In this document: piece by piece, positions 7,327 through 15,453 of the stretch
Layout of the letters: each line of letters opens with the position of its first letter
How positions within the stretch are numbered: the first letter of the stretch is position 1
Assembly (NCBI GenBank): GCA_934747335.1
Contig: CAKVGS010000016.1
Coordinates: 1 to 41,269 of the forward strand
Source of the DNA: an uncultured Candidatus Melainabacteria bacterium
Lineage (GTDB): Bacteria; Cyanobacteriota; Vampirovibrionia; Gastranaerophilales; Gastranaerophilaceae
Direction: 5' to 3'
DNA length: 41,269 nucleotides
The notes under the pieces: model-generated
What the model saw: only the letters and a program-made list of their open reading frames with translations
What the model was told of the DNA's origin: nothing
Databases searched by the model: none
Made by a program: the position numbers and the translations under genes

Positions 7327-7776
7327 TTAAACTGCAACTTTTACAATAACCTTTTTAACAAACCTTTTTTTGTTATTATCCAACGCCGGTTGATGCGCGT
7401 CTTGCGGAAAGAATACCAAAAAATCTCCTTCTTTGAGTATTTGATAATCTGATTCAACATTTGATTTTAAAAACTCAATATCTTTTTCATCACTATATTC
7501 TTCTGTTGCAGAACAATTTAAATAGTCCGTAACGCCAACCTTTTCAGTTCCTTTAATCATATACTGTATATCAATATACTTTCTATGACCTTCAAAAGGC
7601 GCATCATCTTTTGTATCATAACTTTGAACATTAGCAAAAATCTTATCACCGTCTATAATATGTTTTCCATCCGGCATGTTAACCATGTCATTGTTTTTAA
7701 GCCATTCAAAGCCTTGTTTTAACCTTGCTGAAATCCCGTAATAAGTGCCGGCATGCTCTAATTTATCTTTTATCAT
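7327..7776 (-). CDS. YhcH/YjgK/YiaL-family (DUF386, EbgC-like) protein
   Basis: A 149-residue cupin-like protein of the YhcH/YjgK/YiaL family; members are linked to sialic acid or other sugar-acid metabolism. Motifs include EGHRKYIDIQYMIKGTEKVGV and FLVFFPQDAHQPAL, with metal-ligand His and Glu residues. ATG at 7776 is chosen for AAGGAGG seven bases upstream. No sugar-acid pathway genes are beside it, so its substrate here is open. Confidence 0.87.
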   Translation of the reverse strand: MIKDKLEHAGTYYGISARLKQGFEWLKNNDMVNMPDGKHIIDGDKIFANVQSYDTKDDAPFEGHRKYIDIQYMIKGTEKVGVTDYLNCSATEEYSDEKDIEFLKSNVESDYQILKEGDFLVFFPQDAHQPALDNNKKRFVKKVIVKVAV

Positions 7777-7798
7777 AATATCCTCCTTTAAACTCTTC

Positions 7799-7861
7799 GT
7801 TACAAATCTTAACAAAACAAAAGAAAAAAGGCAATTTTTTAAAACAGAAATACTTTATATT
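7799..7861 (+). promoter_or_regulatory. Conserved promoter block A upstream of the coiled-coil gene
   Basis: GGCAATTTTTT (7830-7840), 13 bases, TTTATAT (7854-7860), with AAATAC directly before the -10 region. It is preceded by GTTACAAATCTTAA (7799-7812). The block at 24329-24359 differs at only about three positions over the same 31 bases. No TTGACA-like -35 box is present. Confidence 0.65.
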
Positions 7862-7905
7862 AATGTAAAGGTTAAAAGGTTAGAACAAAGTTAGGTAGGT
7901 TTATT

Positions 7906-8421
7906 ATGTTAATGGCATTCTGGCAAGTCCAGAGATTAACACGCGAAATAAATGCTCTTGAAAGACAAGCAATGCAAACCCGCAACAAACTTTCAAACTA
8001 TCAAAAGTATGCAGGTATGTTGGGTGGCTCTTCTACCATTACAATGGCGAATGTTGCAGGTATGTCCGCAGAGCTATTACCAAGAGCAACAATGTTTGCT
8101 CAATTCTCTAACCAAGCAAGTTCAATGAGCGCAATGCAAAACTTGCAAATGATGAAAATGGGTGGCATGGTTCCTTGGACAGGAAATGCACTTGCTCAGT
8201 ATCAAATGGAAATGAGTGCATTCTCCAAATTCAAAGAAGAATCTATGAAAGCACTCAAAGAACAAGAAATTCAGGTACTCAACGAAAAAGAAAAAGAAAT
8301 TCAATTAGAAATGAACGATATAGAACAAAGGTTAACTATGAAACGTGCAGAACTTCAATCCGTTAAACAGTTAGCGAGCGAAGAAGCCCGAGAAAGCGCA
8401 CCTAAGTTCGGACTCGGATAA
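7906..8421 (+). CDS. Coiled-coil protein with Met/Ala-rich centre, unknown function
   Basis: A 171-residue protein. Residues 1-35 and about 100-160 are heptad-rich helices (EINALERQAMQTRNKL; KEKEIQLEMNDIEQRL). The middle (about 40-95) is rich in Met, Ala, Ser and Gly (MQNLQMMKMGGM). No signal peptide or membrane span is seen. I do not recognise it. The layout resembles small helical secreted or filament-forming proteins, but that is only a likeness. It is transcribed alone from promoter block A and ends at the terminator at 8508-8534. The GTAGG before its ATG is a weak ribosome site. Confidence 0.7.
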   Translation: MLMAFWQVQRLTREINALERQAMQTRNKLSNYQKYAGMLGGSSTITMANVAGMSAELLPRATMFAQFSNQASSMSAMQNLQMMKMGGMVPWTGNALAQYQMEMSAFSKFKEESMKALKEQEIQVLNEKEKEIQLEMNDIEQRLTMKRAELQSVKQLASEEARESAPKFGLG

Positions 8422-8507
8422 AATGATTTAAACTAACTCTAAAAACGTAAATGTGTGTGTAGCAATCTACGTGAAGTGTATACCTATTAACTTAATAAAT
8501 TCCCCTC

Positions 8508-8534
8508 GCCTCTCCTCTAAGAGGCTTTTTTTTT
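8508..8534 (+). terminator. Rho-independent terminator
   Basis: GCCTCT (8508-8513) pairs with AGAGGC (8520-8525), followed by nine T. It ends the transcript of the coiled-coil gene. Confidence 0.8.
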
Positions 8535-8652
8535 GTGTAAATTTATTTATAAAAATATTTACTCCTTATGGATGATTTAATTAGAAAATTGTTAAAGAAA
8601 AATTTTTCTCGACCGAAACATATTATATAGACAATTTTGGTTTGGAGAGAAA

Positions 8653-10293
8653 ATGACAAATACCCCTACAATGACACTGGCAAATGATGCAGGAATCCTT
8701 TTAAAAGAAGCTCGCGAAGCGCACGAGAAATTTTTAATAAAACAACAAGACTCAGACTTAGAAAAAGCTATTGAATGCTATATTGATGCAATCAAGGCTA
8801 ATCCTTCTTTGTCTGAATCGTATTATAGATTAGCAAGTTTATTGCTTATTAAAGGTCAAATTTCGGTAGAAGGCGCTTTAGAGCAATGTAAAACCGCTAT
8901 CAGTTTAGAACCTGATAACGTTAATGCGCACATCTACTCAGGGTATTTTCAATGTCTAAACGGTAATTTCGACGAAGCGGAAAAAGAATTCCATCTTGCG
9001 GTAGCAAACGCAGGTGTAAATTCTGCTCGACCAAGATTGTTTTTGTCAAAAGTTTTATTCTCTCGCCTAAAAAATAATAAACATTCTGTTAAAGATGTTA
9101 TGAAGTTTTTGTATTACTTTTTATCAGGAAGTATGATGATTATGTGGGACTGCCCGTCTATTAAAATGTTTTGCAAATTTTTAGCAAATGATTTTTCTGT
9201 TTTTTCTTACAAAACATTAGGAGAAACTTTCGAAAAAATGAAGCTTTTCCCATCTGCTTTAGAAGCTTATTCTAAAGGTTTGGAAAAAACTTCACAAGGA
9301 AATCTTTTCTACCAAAAAATGGGCGATTTATCACTAGAATGCAATGATATTGATGCAAGTTTAGAATGTTACAAAAAAGCTTATGAGCTTAATCCTAACG
9401 ATAGAGAAGTTTTAATTAAGCTTGCAACAATTAATCAAACTTACTACCCTGAAAATACTGATATCACAATCGATTATTACAACTCGCTACTTGAATTCGG
9501 TGTAGATTTAGACAAGATTTATTATGAACTTGGTCATTTGTACTTAAATAAGTCTGATAAAATCCATGCTGTAACAGCTTTCAAGTTAGCACAAGAAATG
9601 AACCCTGAAAATCCATACTATAACAATTCATTAGCTTATGCTTACATCAAAGCCGAACTTTATGACGACGCAATCGAATATTATCAATTGGCTATCAAAT
9701 TAAATCCTGATGCAGAATGGACTTCAATTGTGTGTCATGCGCTTGGCGCAATTTATGCAGAAATCAAAAATAATTTTGAAGCAGCAGAAGCTACATTCAA
9801 TGCAGGTATCGTACTTGACCCAAATAATGTTGACATCCAACTTTCATTGGGTGATTTATACATGGCACAAAATGATTTAGATAGAGCTATCAAAACATAT
9901 TGTGATGCAATTGCTGTTGAGCCTGAAAATTATTTAACTTATGCAAAAACCGGTTTGGCTTTGTGGGAAAAAGATTATTTGGAAGAATCAATCGTAGCTT
10001 TCCATAAATCAATAGAATTAAATCCTGATTTTGAAATCGCACAAAACAATTTAGGTGTTGTATACTTGGACGGTATTGGCGACCCTAAAGAATCTGTTCA
10101 GTACTTTAAAAACGCAATAGATATTAATCCTAATTATACATTAGCTTATTTCAATTTAGGCAGAGCTTATCAGTCAATCGGCGAAAAAGCACTCTCGGCA
10201 GAATATTTCCAAATGACATTAGATTTAAATAAAATCACTCAAGAAATGTCGGAAAAAGAAATCAGACAAAGATTATATGACTTATTTGAATAA
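8653..10293 (+). CDS. Tetratricopeptide-repeat protein
   Basis: A 546-residue protein made almost wholly of TPR helix pairs, ten or more units, such as PSLSESYYRLASLLLIKG, NPENPYYNNSLAYAYIKAELYDDAIEYYQLAIKLNP and NPNYTLAYFNLGRAYQSIGEKALSAEYFQMTL. A hydrophobic non-TPR stretch lies at about 145-170. TPR proteins scaffold complexes; in this phylum many act in pilus or envelope assembly, but no partner is visible here. SD GGAGAG lies before ATG. Monocistronic, with a terminator just downstream. Confidence 0.88.
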   Translation: MTNTPTMTLANDAGILLKEAREAHEKFLIKQQDSDLEKAIECYIDAIKANPSLSESYYRLASLLLIKGQISVEGALEQCKTAISLEPDNVNAHIYSGYFQCLNGNFDEAEKEFHLAVANAGVNSARPRLFLSKVLFSRLKNNKHSVKDVMKFLYYFLSGSMMIMWDCPSIKMFCKFLANDFSVFSYKTLGETFEKMKLFPSALEAYSKGLEKTSQGNLFYQKMGDLSLECNDIDASLECYKKAYELNPNDREVLIKLATINQTYYPENTDITIDYYNSLLEFGVDLDKIYYELGHLYLNKSDKIHAVTAFKLAQEMNPENPYYNNSLAYAYIKAELYDDAIEYYQLAIKLNPDAEWTSIVCHALGAIYAEIKNNFEAAEATFNAGIVLDPNNVDIQLSLGDLYMAQNDLDRAIKTYCDAIAVEPENYLTYAKTGLALWEKDYLEESIVAFHKSIELNPDFEIAQNNLGVVYLDGIGDPKESVQYFKNAIDINPNYTLAYFNLGRAYQSIGEKALSAEYFQMTLDLNKITQEMSEKEIRQRLYDLFE

Positions 10294-10298
10294 ATTTT

Positions 10299-10326
10299 AA
10301 AAGTGCATCTATAAGATGCACTTTTT
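10299..10326 (+). terminator. Rho-independent terminator after the TPR gene
   Basis: AAAAGTGCATCT (10299-10310) pairs with AGATGCACTTTT (10314-10325), with a three-base loop and a T tail. Confidence 0.85.
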
Positions 10327-10331
10327 ATATA

Positions 10332-10359
10332 TTGCAAGAAAAATTTTTAGAGATAAAAT
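10332..10359 (+). promoter_or_regulatory. Sigma-70-type promoter
   Basis: TTGCAA (10332-10337), 16 bases, TAAAAT (10354-10359), upstream of the small gene at 10380. Confidence 0.5.
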
Positions 10360-10379
10360 GTACCTAGGAAGTGTGTATT

Positions 10380-10718
10380 ATGCAAATCAATCAAATATCA
10401 AATCAACAACCAACATTTGGCAAATTATACAGCGGTGAATCTTTGAAAAAAGCTCTTAATCCGTCAACACATCAGCTTGTTCGCAAATATAAGGCCATAA
10501 AAAACTATATAAGAAGCGAAAAACTTCATAAGCTTGAAAATGTTGATATAATTTTACATTATTCTAATTGTGATGGCTTTTATGGTGTTATATCCAATAA
10601 AGAAGGACGTATTCCGCTAAACAGTAAAAACCGTCTTTGTAAAGTAAACACGACATTATCTTGTTTAGAAGAATTCAAAAACTGGGCAAAAAGATGGAAT
10701 AACAGATTAGTAGACTAA
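10380..10718 (+). CDS. Small lineage-type protein with N-terminal PTFGK motif
   Basis: A 112-residue basic cytoplasmic-looking protein with no known domain. The start MQINQISNQQPTFGK repeats the pattern of short polar N-terminus plus aromatic-glycine seen at 6904 and 27035. ATG at 10380 is preferred over the in-frame GTG at 10371, because AGGAAG lies a suitable distance upstream and the motif then sits at residues 11-15. Its last 4 bases overlap the convergent tlyA stop. Function unknown. Confidence 0.7.
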   Translation: MQINQISNQQPTFGKLYSGESLKKALNPSTHQLVRKYKAIKNYIRSEKLHKLENVDIILHYSNCDGFYGVISNKEGRIPLNSKNRLCKVNTTLSCLEEFKNWAKRWNNRLVD

Positions 10719-11521
10719 AGATTTTCATGCGCAGAATTTACAACATCGGAGATTGAAATTTCGGTTTCTTCGCCTTCTGTTGCAAGCCAAACCAAGTATT
10801 CGATGTTTCCTGCTGGGCCTTTGATAGAAGAATAGGTTAAACCTTTAATTATGTAGCCTAAATCTTTAATGCAAGTTAAAACATTTGCAATAACAAGTTC
10901 ATGCGTTTTCTTGTCTTTTACGACTCCGCCTTTTTCAACAAGTTCTTTTCCTGCTTCAAATTGAGGTTTAATTAGGCAAACCATTTCATGTCCATCAGGA
11001 TTGAGAAGTTTTTTTAAGTTTGGAAGCACCTTTGTCAAAGAAATGAAAGACAAATCTGATACCAATAAATCCGCCATTGGCTCATCTTCTGAGTAAATAT
11101 CACTTTTAGAACAAATCTTTAAATTTGTTTTTTCAATTGTTTTAACTTGATTAGAACTTCTTATTTTCCAATCGAGCTGACCATATCCGACATCTACCGC
11201 GTAAACAAATTTTGCACCGTTTTGAAGTAAACAGTCCGTGAATCCGCCTGTTGAAGCACCTGCATCAAAACAAATTCTATCTTTTACTACAACATCAAAA
11301 GTTTCTAATGCTTTTTTTAATTTGAAACCGCCGCGAGATACATAGGGCATTGATTTAACTTTAAAATCATACTCTTTTGACGGGTCAATCTGAAATCCTG
11401 CTTTTGAAATAACTTCTGTTCCAATCATCACATTGCCTGCTAAAATTGAAGCAGCCGCTTTGCTTTTTGTTTCAAAATACCCTAAATCAACAAGGATTTT
11501 ATCTAAACGTTCTTTTTTCAA
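10715..11521 (-). CDS. tlyA: TlyA-family rRNA 2'-O-methyltransferase
   Basis: A 268-residue protein of the TlyA/YqxC (hemolysin A-like) family, which methylates 16S and 23S rRNA 2'-hydroxyls using SAM. An N-terminal S4 RNA-binding domain (1-60, RLDKILVDLGYFETKSKAAASI) is joined to a Rossmann methyltransferase: PYVSRGGFKLKKAL, the SAM loop FDAGASTGGFTDCLL, DVGYGQLDWKIR, SDLSFISL and LIKPQFE. The ATG overlaps the tatD stop by 4 bases, so tatD-tlyA form a coupled pair. Confidence 0.93.
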   Translation of the reverse strand: MKKERLDKILVDLGYFETKSKAAASILAGNVMIGTEVISKAGFQIDPSKEYDFKVKSMPYVSRGGFKLKKALETFDVVVKDRICFDAGASTGGFTDCLLQNGAKFVYAVDVGYGQLDWKIRSSNQVKTIEKTNLKICSKSDIYSEDEPMADLLVSDLSFISLTKVLPNLKKLLNPDGHEMVCLIKPQFEAGKELVEKGGVVKDKKTHELVIANVLTCIKDLGYIIKGLTYSSIKGPAGNIEYLVWLATEGEETEISISDVVNSAHENL

Positions 11522-12270
11522 ATCTTAAACAACCTTTCTGCATTCTCTGTTGTTATTCCTATTAGTTCGTCAACAGGCATAGCACGTAAATTCGCAATTT
11601 CTTCCGCTACATATTTAACATAGGCTGGATAATTAGTTTTTCCTCTAAAAGGAACAGGTGTTAAATACGGTGAATCTGTTTCCAAAACAAGTTTTTCAAG
11701 CGGAACTTCTTTTGCAACATCTTTCATTTTTACTGCATTTTTAAATGTTACAACACCGCCAAGCGCTATATACCAACCTTGTTTAACGCATTCTTTCATA
11801 AATTCTACACTGCCGGAAAAACAGTGGAATAAGACGTCAGAACTTTTATTTTCAGATCTAATGATATCATAAGAGTCTTTATGTGCTTCTCTATCATGTA
11901 CGGCGATAGGCAAATTTAGTTCGTTAGCGAGTCTTATTTGTTTGGCAAAAACTTCTTTTTGAAGTTCTACAAATGATTTATCCCAATAATAATCCAAACC
12001 GACTTCGCCGATTGCAACAATTTTATCTGCGTTGGCTCTTATTTTTTCTTCAACTTCATCAGTGTAAGTTTTTGCTTCAGAAGGAAATATTCCAAGCATT
12101 GCAAATATATTTTCGTTATTGTTTGCAATTTCAAGAACCTTGTCCATTGTGCCGACTTCAACAGATGGAATAATCGCTTTTTTAACGTTGTATTTTTGCA
12201 TTAAATCTAACGTTTCATCTAGAGGAAGCATGTCTATATGAGCGTGTGTATCAATTAAATAGTTTTTCAT
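11518..12270 (-). CDS. tatD: TatD-family metal-dependent deoxyribonuclease
   Basis: A 250-residue TIM-barrel hydrolase of the TatD family. Metal ligands are visible in IDTHAHID (His9, His11), the Glu of IGEVGLDYYW, the His of IAVHDREAH, LFHCFSGS, and the Asp of LVLETDSPYLTPVPFRGK. The family acts as 3'-5' DNase in DNA repair or quality control. Its ATG has no Shine-Dalgarno site; TATAAT (12277-12282, minus strand) ends exactly 6 bases before it, as in several other genes here. Confidence 0.93.
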   Translation of the reverse strand: MKNYLIDTHAHIDMLPLDETLDLMQKYNVKKAIIPSVEVGTMDKVLEIANNNENIFAMLGIFPSEAKTYTDEVEEKIRANADKIVAIGEVGLDYYWDKSFVELQKEVFAKQIRLANELNLPIAVHDREAHKDSYDIIRSENKSSDVLFHCFSGSVEFMKECVKQGWYIALGGVVTFKNAVKMKDVAKEVPLEKLVLETDSPYLTPVPFRGKTNYPAYVKYVAEEIANLRAMPVDELIGITTENAERLFKI

Positions 12271-12330
12271 ATCTTGATTATAACATGCTGATAGAATGTG
12301 TTTTTTTGTTATAAAAATTTAATTCCCACC

Positions 12331-12776
12331 TGCTCTTGTAAAACAAGCCACCTTCTAACCCATCAGGGGAGGGTGTTATTAACTCACTTTTTGTACCCCC
12401 CCCCGCATCTGTACGGTTCGGCACAGCCTCGCCAACATCTGCGACCTCCCTATCCATTGACGTTTCTTTGCCAATCAGCGAACGACTTTAGGTTATTCCC
12501 TCTCCTTACAGGAGAGGGAAAGGGTGAGGTGAATCCCCGTAAGGGCAAAAAATCCATCGAACGACTTTAGTTCCCTCCCTCGGGGGAGGGGCAGGGGAGA
12601 GGGTGTTATTAACTTTTTAAACCGCAACCCCCCCGCATCTGTACGGCTCGGACAACCTCGCCTACATCTGCGACCTCCCTATCCATGGAGGTTGCTTTCC
12701 TAAGACGAACGACTTTAGCACAACTCCTTCCCTTGTCAGGGAAGGTTGGGATGGGTATCGGCATAAATTTAATAAT
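12331..12776. repeat. Intergenic mosaic of inverted-repeat modules (R1)
   Basis: The gap between tatD and the folate gene is almost entirely repeats. Two copies of the CATCTGTACGG module (12405-12491, 12635-12718) each contain a short GACCTCC...GGAGGT-type hairpin and end in GAACGACTTTAG. Between them lie a GGAGAGGG hairpin block ending at 12570 and a GGGGAGGG block ending in GTTATTAAC (12571-12613). The tail 12719-12776 (CTTCCCTTGTCAGGGAAGG) recurs at about 21978-22030. Open frames here are repeat-derived and not genes. GC content is clearly above that of the genes. Confidence 0.85.
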
Positions 12777-12780
12777 ACTC

Positions 12781-13284
12781 TCAACAACACACAACCAAAT
12801 CAACGGGAATATCGAATTCTTCAGGATAAATGTTTTCTACAACCAACTCTTTAGGTAAACACACAACAGTTTTTCCCTTGAAATCTTCTAAAAATCGATC
12901 ATAAAATCCGCCCCCGTAACCTAACCTGTAATTGCTTTTGTCGCAACACAAAGCCGGTACAATAACTAAATCTATTTGATTTTTATTTACACCTTCCGTT
13001 TTCGGTTCAAGCGTTTTAAAACAGGATTCGCAAAGCTCGTCACCGTTTTTGTATTCACAGCATAAAAGATTTTTACCATCAATTTTGGGGAGGAAAAATG
13101 TTTTCGAGCTGTCTTTTAAGAGTTCGAGCAAATTAACCTCATTTTTCATCGGATAAAAAATCATGATGTTTTTTGCCTGTTTGTACTCATTCGTTTCAAT
13201 GAGTTTTGATAAAAGCTGACTGCTTGCGTCTTCTCTTAATTTCCCAAAACCTTTTGCCCATTTTCTTAATGCTTGCTTGTTCAT
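12781..13284 (-). CDS. 5-formyltetrahydrofolate cyclo-ligase
   Basis: A 167-residue MTHFS-family enzyme (also called ygfA/fthC) that converts 5-formyl-THF to 5,10-methenyl-THF with ATP. The signature RLGYGGGFYDRF (120-131) and the N-terminal basic helix with IMIFYPMKNEVN are present. The C-terminus is slightly short and ends right at the repeat block, so the last residues (VDLVVCC) may have been trimmed or altered by the repeat boundary. No clear Shine-Dalgarno site precedes ATG. Confidence 0.9.
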   Translation of the reverse strand: MNKQALRKWAKGFGKLREDASSQLLSKLIETNEYKQAKNIMIFYPMKNEVNLLELLKDSSKTFFLPKIDGKNLLCCEYKNGDELCESCFKTLEPKTEGVNKNQIDLVIVPALCCDKSNYRLGYGGGFYDRFLEDFKGKTVVCLPKELVVENIYPEEFDIPVDLVVCC

Positions 13285-13303
13285 ATTATTTTTTTAACAC
13301 AAT

Positions 13304-13328
13304 AAAAAAAAGCTCGCAAATGCGAGCT
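13304..13328 (-). terminator. Terminator of the coiled-coil gene at 13369
   Basis: AGCTCGCA pairs with TGCGAGCT (13311-13318 with 13321-13328). On the minus strand it is followed by a run of T (the A run at 13304-13310). Confidence 0.85.
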
Positions 13329-13368
13329 AAAAGTTTTGTAAGATGTAAGATGGGGTTATAAAATTTTA

Positions 13369-14364
13369 TTAAATACCAAAAGTTGTGTTGTTTAATTTTT
13401 GTAATGATTTTTTTATATCTTCGTCTTTGTAGTAGTTGTTACCTATAATTTTTCCTCCATTTTTGCAGAATTCTTTAACTTCTGCAACTGTCTTTCTACC
13501 AACAATCGTTTTGTAATTATCAAGATTATTACCATTTAAAATGTCATCAACTTGTTGTTCTATAATACGATATCCTGATTGCAATGTTTTATTGTCTGGA
13601 TTTGCTTCTGCCAATTCTTTAATTCTTAATGCAGCATATTTTTTTATTTCTAAAGATTCATTATTGCGGTTTATTAGGTTTCTGTGTGTAACAAACTCAT
13701 TCAATGCTTCATTTTGTTCTTCAACAGTAACTTCTTGACTATCATCAATGGATTTCATTGACGCCAATATTTCTAAATATGAAAATGCATAACTTGCATT
13801 TTCACAAACAGTATCAACTTTAGCATTTTCTGCTTTTACAACTTTTTCCAGATTTTTTTCAGCTTTTTCTAAAGCTTTATTTTTTTTGTTTTCTAATTTT
13901 TCTATATCATTGTTTATTTTAGTTTTTTCTTCATCTGTTATGTTGCTATTAGTCAGTTGTTTTTCTAAATCTGCAATTTGTGTTGAATATGTGTCTGTTC
14001 CGTTTTTGTAAGCATCAACATCTGTTTGAGCAGCTTTTACTTTTGTATCACGTTCATTTTGTGCTCTGGTAATAGCTTCATTGATGTCGTCAGCGTTTTC
14101 TGCGCCAATTTTGTTCAAGGCTTTGTTTAATTTACGTTCATAACTTTTTCTATCTTCATCAACAGATAGATTTTTACTATCACTTCCGCCTTTGCCATCT
14201 TGTGAAGATTCGATTTTATTTAAAACGCCCATAAAAATTGATGGACCTAATTGAGAAAGGATTCCTGCATAAGAATGACCTGTTTTGTTATTAGCAGCAT
14301 TAATTTGAGCAGTGTTCTTAGCTCTTAAATCCTCATTATTATTAATGTCTAAAAAGTAGCCCAT
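13369..14364 (-). CDS. Coiled-coil protein of unknown function
   Basis: A 331-residue, highly charged protein. The N-terminal about 90 residues are polar with a short apolar patch (GILSQLGPSIFMGVLNKI). Residues about 90-190 form long helices rich in Lys, Glu and Asp with coiled-coil heptads. The rest is helical with Asn-rich stretches. No signal peptide or known domain. Its composition and stand-alone transcription resemble those of the EF-hand protein at 18879. Upstream on the minus strand are TTTATATATA (14394-14403) after TAC and the TTAAGTTTTGTAAC element (14443-14456), both shared with other unknown genes here. A weak GAGAG site precedes ATG. Confidence 0.7.
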   Translation of the reverse strand: MGYFLDINNNEDLRAKNTAQINAANNKTGHSYAGILSQLGPSIFMGVLNKIESSQDGKGGSDSKNLSVDEDRKSYERKLNKALNKIGAENADDINEAITRAQNERDTKVKAAQTDVDAYKNGTDTYSTQIADLEKQLTNSNITDEEKTKINNDIEKLENKKNKALEKAEKNLEKVVKAENAKVDTVCENASYAFSYLEILASMKSIDDSQEVTVEEQNEALNEFVTHRNLINRNNESLEIKKYAALRIKELAEANPDNKTLQSGYRIIEQQVDDILNGNNLDNYKTIVGRKTVAEVKEFCKNGGKIIGNNYYKDEDIKKSLQKLNNTTFGI

Positions 14365-14393
14365 CTTAATACTCTCATTACTTACGTCTTACG

Positions 14394-14456
14394 TATATAT
14401 AAAGTAAATAAAAATGTGCCAATTTCAGAGTTAACAAAATTCGTTACAAAACTTAA
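14394..14456 (-). promoter_or_regulatory. Upstream region with TTAAGTTTTGTAAC element and ACTTTATATATA
   Basis: On the minus strand TTAAGTTTTGTAAC (14456-14443) is followed about 40 bases later by TACTTTATATATAC. The -10 region matches promoter blocks A-C, but the GGCA-to-TTTATAT distance is shorter (13 bases instead of 20). Confidence 0.45.
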
Positions 14457-14516
14457 TAAAAGATTTAAAGTTTAATTTCTTTGCTTCCGGCACTACTGTT
14501 CATGAAAGCTATTATT

Positions 14517-14990
14517 AAATGAACGACATACGCGCCGCGAACGTGCGTGCGAACATGGAATGTGACTTTGAGGCAAGCTTGTATAGAGAAAATGAAATTT
14601 TGTATTTTACTTATGCTTGCCGACAAAATATTTACGTGCGTAGCACCGATAGTGAGCGTGAGAGAGCTGGTTTTGCTTGCAACATCCATTTTATTCGACG
14701 CTCGTAAGAGCGTAGGAAGCGGTAGCGTGTTTTCTCTTTCTTTTCGTTCTTTTCTTTCTCTTTGCCTCGCAAATAAAGAGAAAGAAAAGGACATTTCAAA
14801 AAACTTTTTTATTACAGAATAATTCTTACTTTTTCTTCTTTATTGCGATAAAAGAAGAAAAAGTAAGCAAAAAGAAGAAATAACGCACTGTTTTCTACAC
14901 TCTTACGAGCGTTAAATCAAATGGATGTTGCGGGTGAACCCGCACTCTTACGCTCGCTAAAAACGCTCGCGGCGCGATTGTCGTTCATTT
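14517..14990. repeat. Large palindromic MITE-like element, copy 1
   Basis: About 474 bp with imperfect terminal inverted repeats that begin AAATGAACGACA and end TGTCGTTCATTT-like. Inside are paired arms: ACGCTCGTAAGAGCGTAGG near 14697 with TACACTCTTACGAGCGT near 14895, and AGAGAAAGAAAAG / CTTTTTCTTC tracts. A close relative lies at 28423-28824 and a rearranged one at 40299-40525. No transposase is encoded. The small frames inside run across the palindromes and are not convincing genes. Confidence 0.8.
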
Positions 14991-15161
14991 TAAGTTTTTG
15001 ACTCAATGTTTGCAACATTATTTTGGACACTAGTGCTATCCATGGAGGTTGCAAATATAGAGCGGCCATGAATAGCCATCTCTTCGGGAAAGGGTAGAAA
15101 ATCAAGTTGAGCTTTGCGAAACTTAGATTTTCGGGTGAGGGTTCAAGCCGTAGGCTAATCC
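14991..15161. repeat. Repeat remnant flanking the small gene at 15162
   Basis: The stretch 15083-15155 (GGGTAGAAAATCAAGTTGAG ... CGGGTGAGGGTTCAAGCCG) recurs in inverse orientation at about 18680-18777. CCATGGAGGTTGC near 15042 is a fragment of the CATCTGTACGG module. No gene seen. Confidence 0.65.
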
Positions 15162-15326
15162 TTAACTTGCTCTGCGCATCAAATCAGAAAGTTTAACGTT
15201 TTTATTCTTGATAGAAGGTTCGTTTTGTTTGATTACAGGAGTATCTTTTAATTGTGATAGTCCGATTTTTTGCGGTTCTTTTTCAAATATTAATATTTTA
15301 TGCATTATAGTTTCTAATATACTCAT
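15162..15326 (-). CDS. Small protein, 54 residues, unknown function
   Basis: The frame runs from ATG at 15326 to TAA at 15162-15164 and begins MSILETIMHKILIFEKEPQ. It has a good ribosome site (AAGGAGA, about 7 bases before ATG). The protein is basic, with an amphipathic N-terminal helix and a C-terminus KLSDLMRRAS. It lies directly against repeat remnants. I do not recognise it. The strong ribosome site and codon use like its neighbours are the main support. Confidence 0.55.
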   Translation of the reverse strand: MSILETIMHKILIFEKEPQKIGLSQLKDTPVIKQNEPSIKNKNVKLSDLMRRAS

Positions 15327-15453
15327 GATAGTCTCCTTAAGAATTATTATACACTAAGTTGAGAAATCCTTATCATACATTAAAACTATTTTTTACTCCA
15401 AATTCATTACGCCTTATGATATGATGTAATTATACAATAATAGGGATAAAGAT

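Noticed and set aside
8467..8480. GTGAAGTGT motif seen at 8470, 24771 and (minus) about 5680
   Set aside because: Short, AT-flanked and without fixed distance to a gene start; could be chance.
12298..12570. Open frame of 90 codons across the repeat block
   Set aside because: It lies wholly in shuffled inverted-repeat modules, begins without a ribosome site and has a composition unlike the genes.
14421..14440. Possible sigma-54 site from TTGGCAC on the minus strand
   Set aside because: TTGGCAC is not followed by TTGC at the required spacing, and no sigma-54 activator is seen.
14519..14822. Frames inside the large palindromic element
   Set aside because: They cross the inverted arms, differ between element copies and have no ribosome site.
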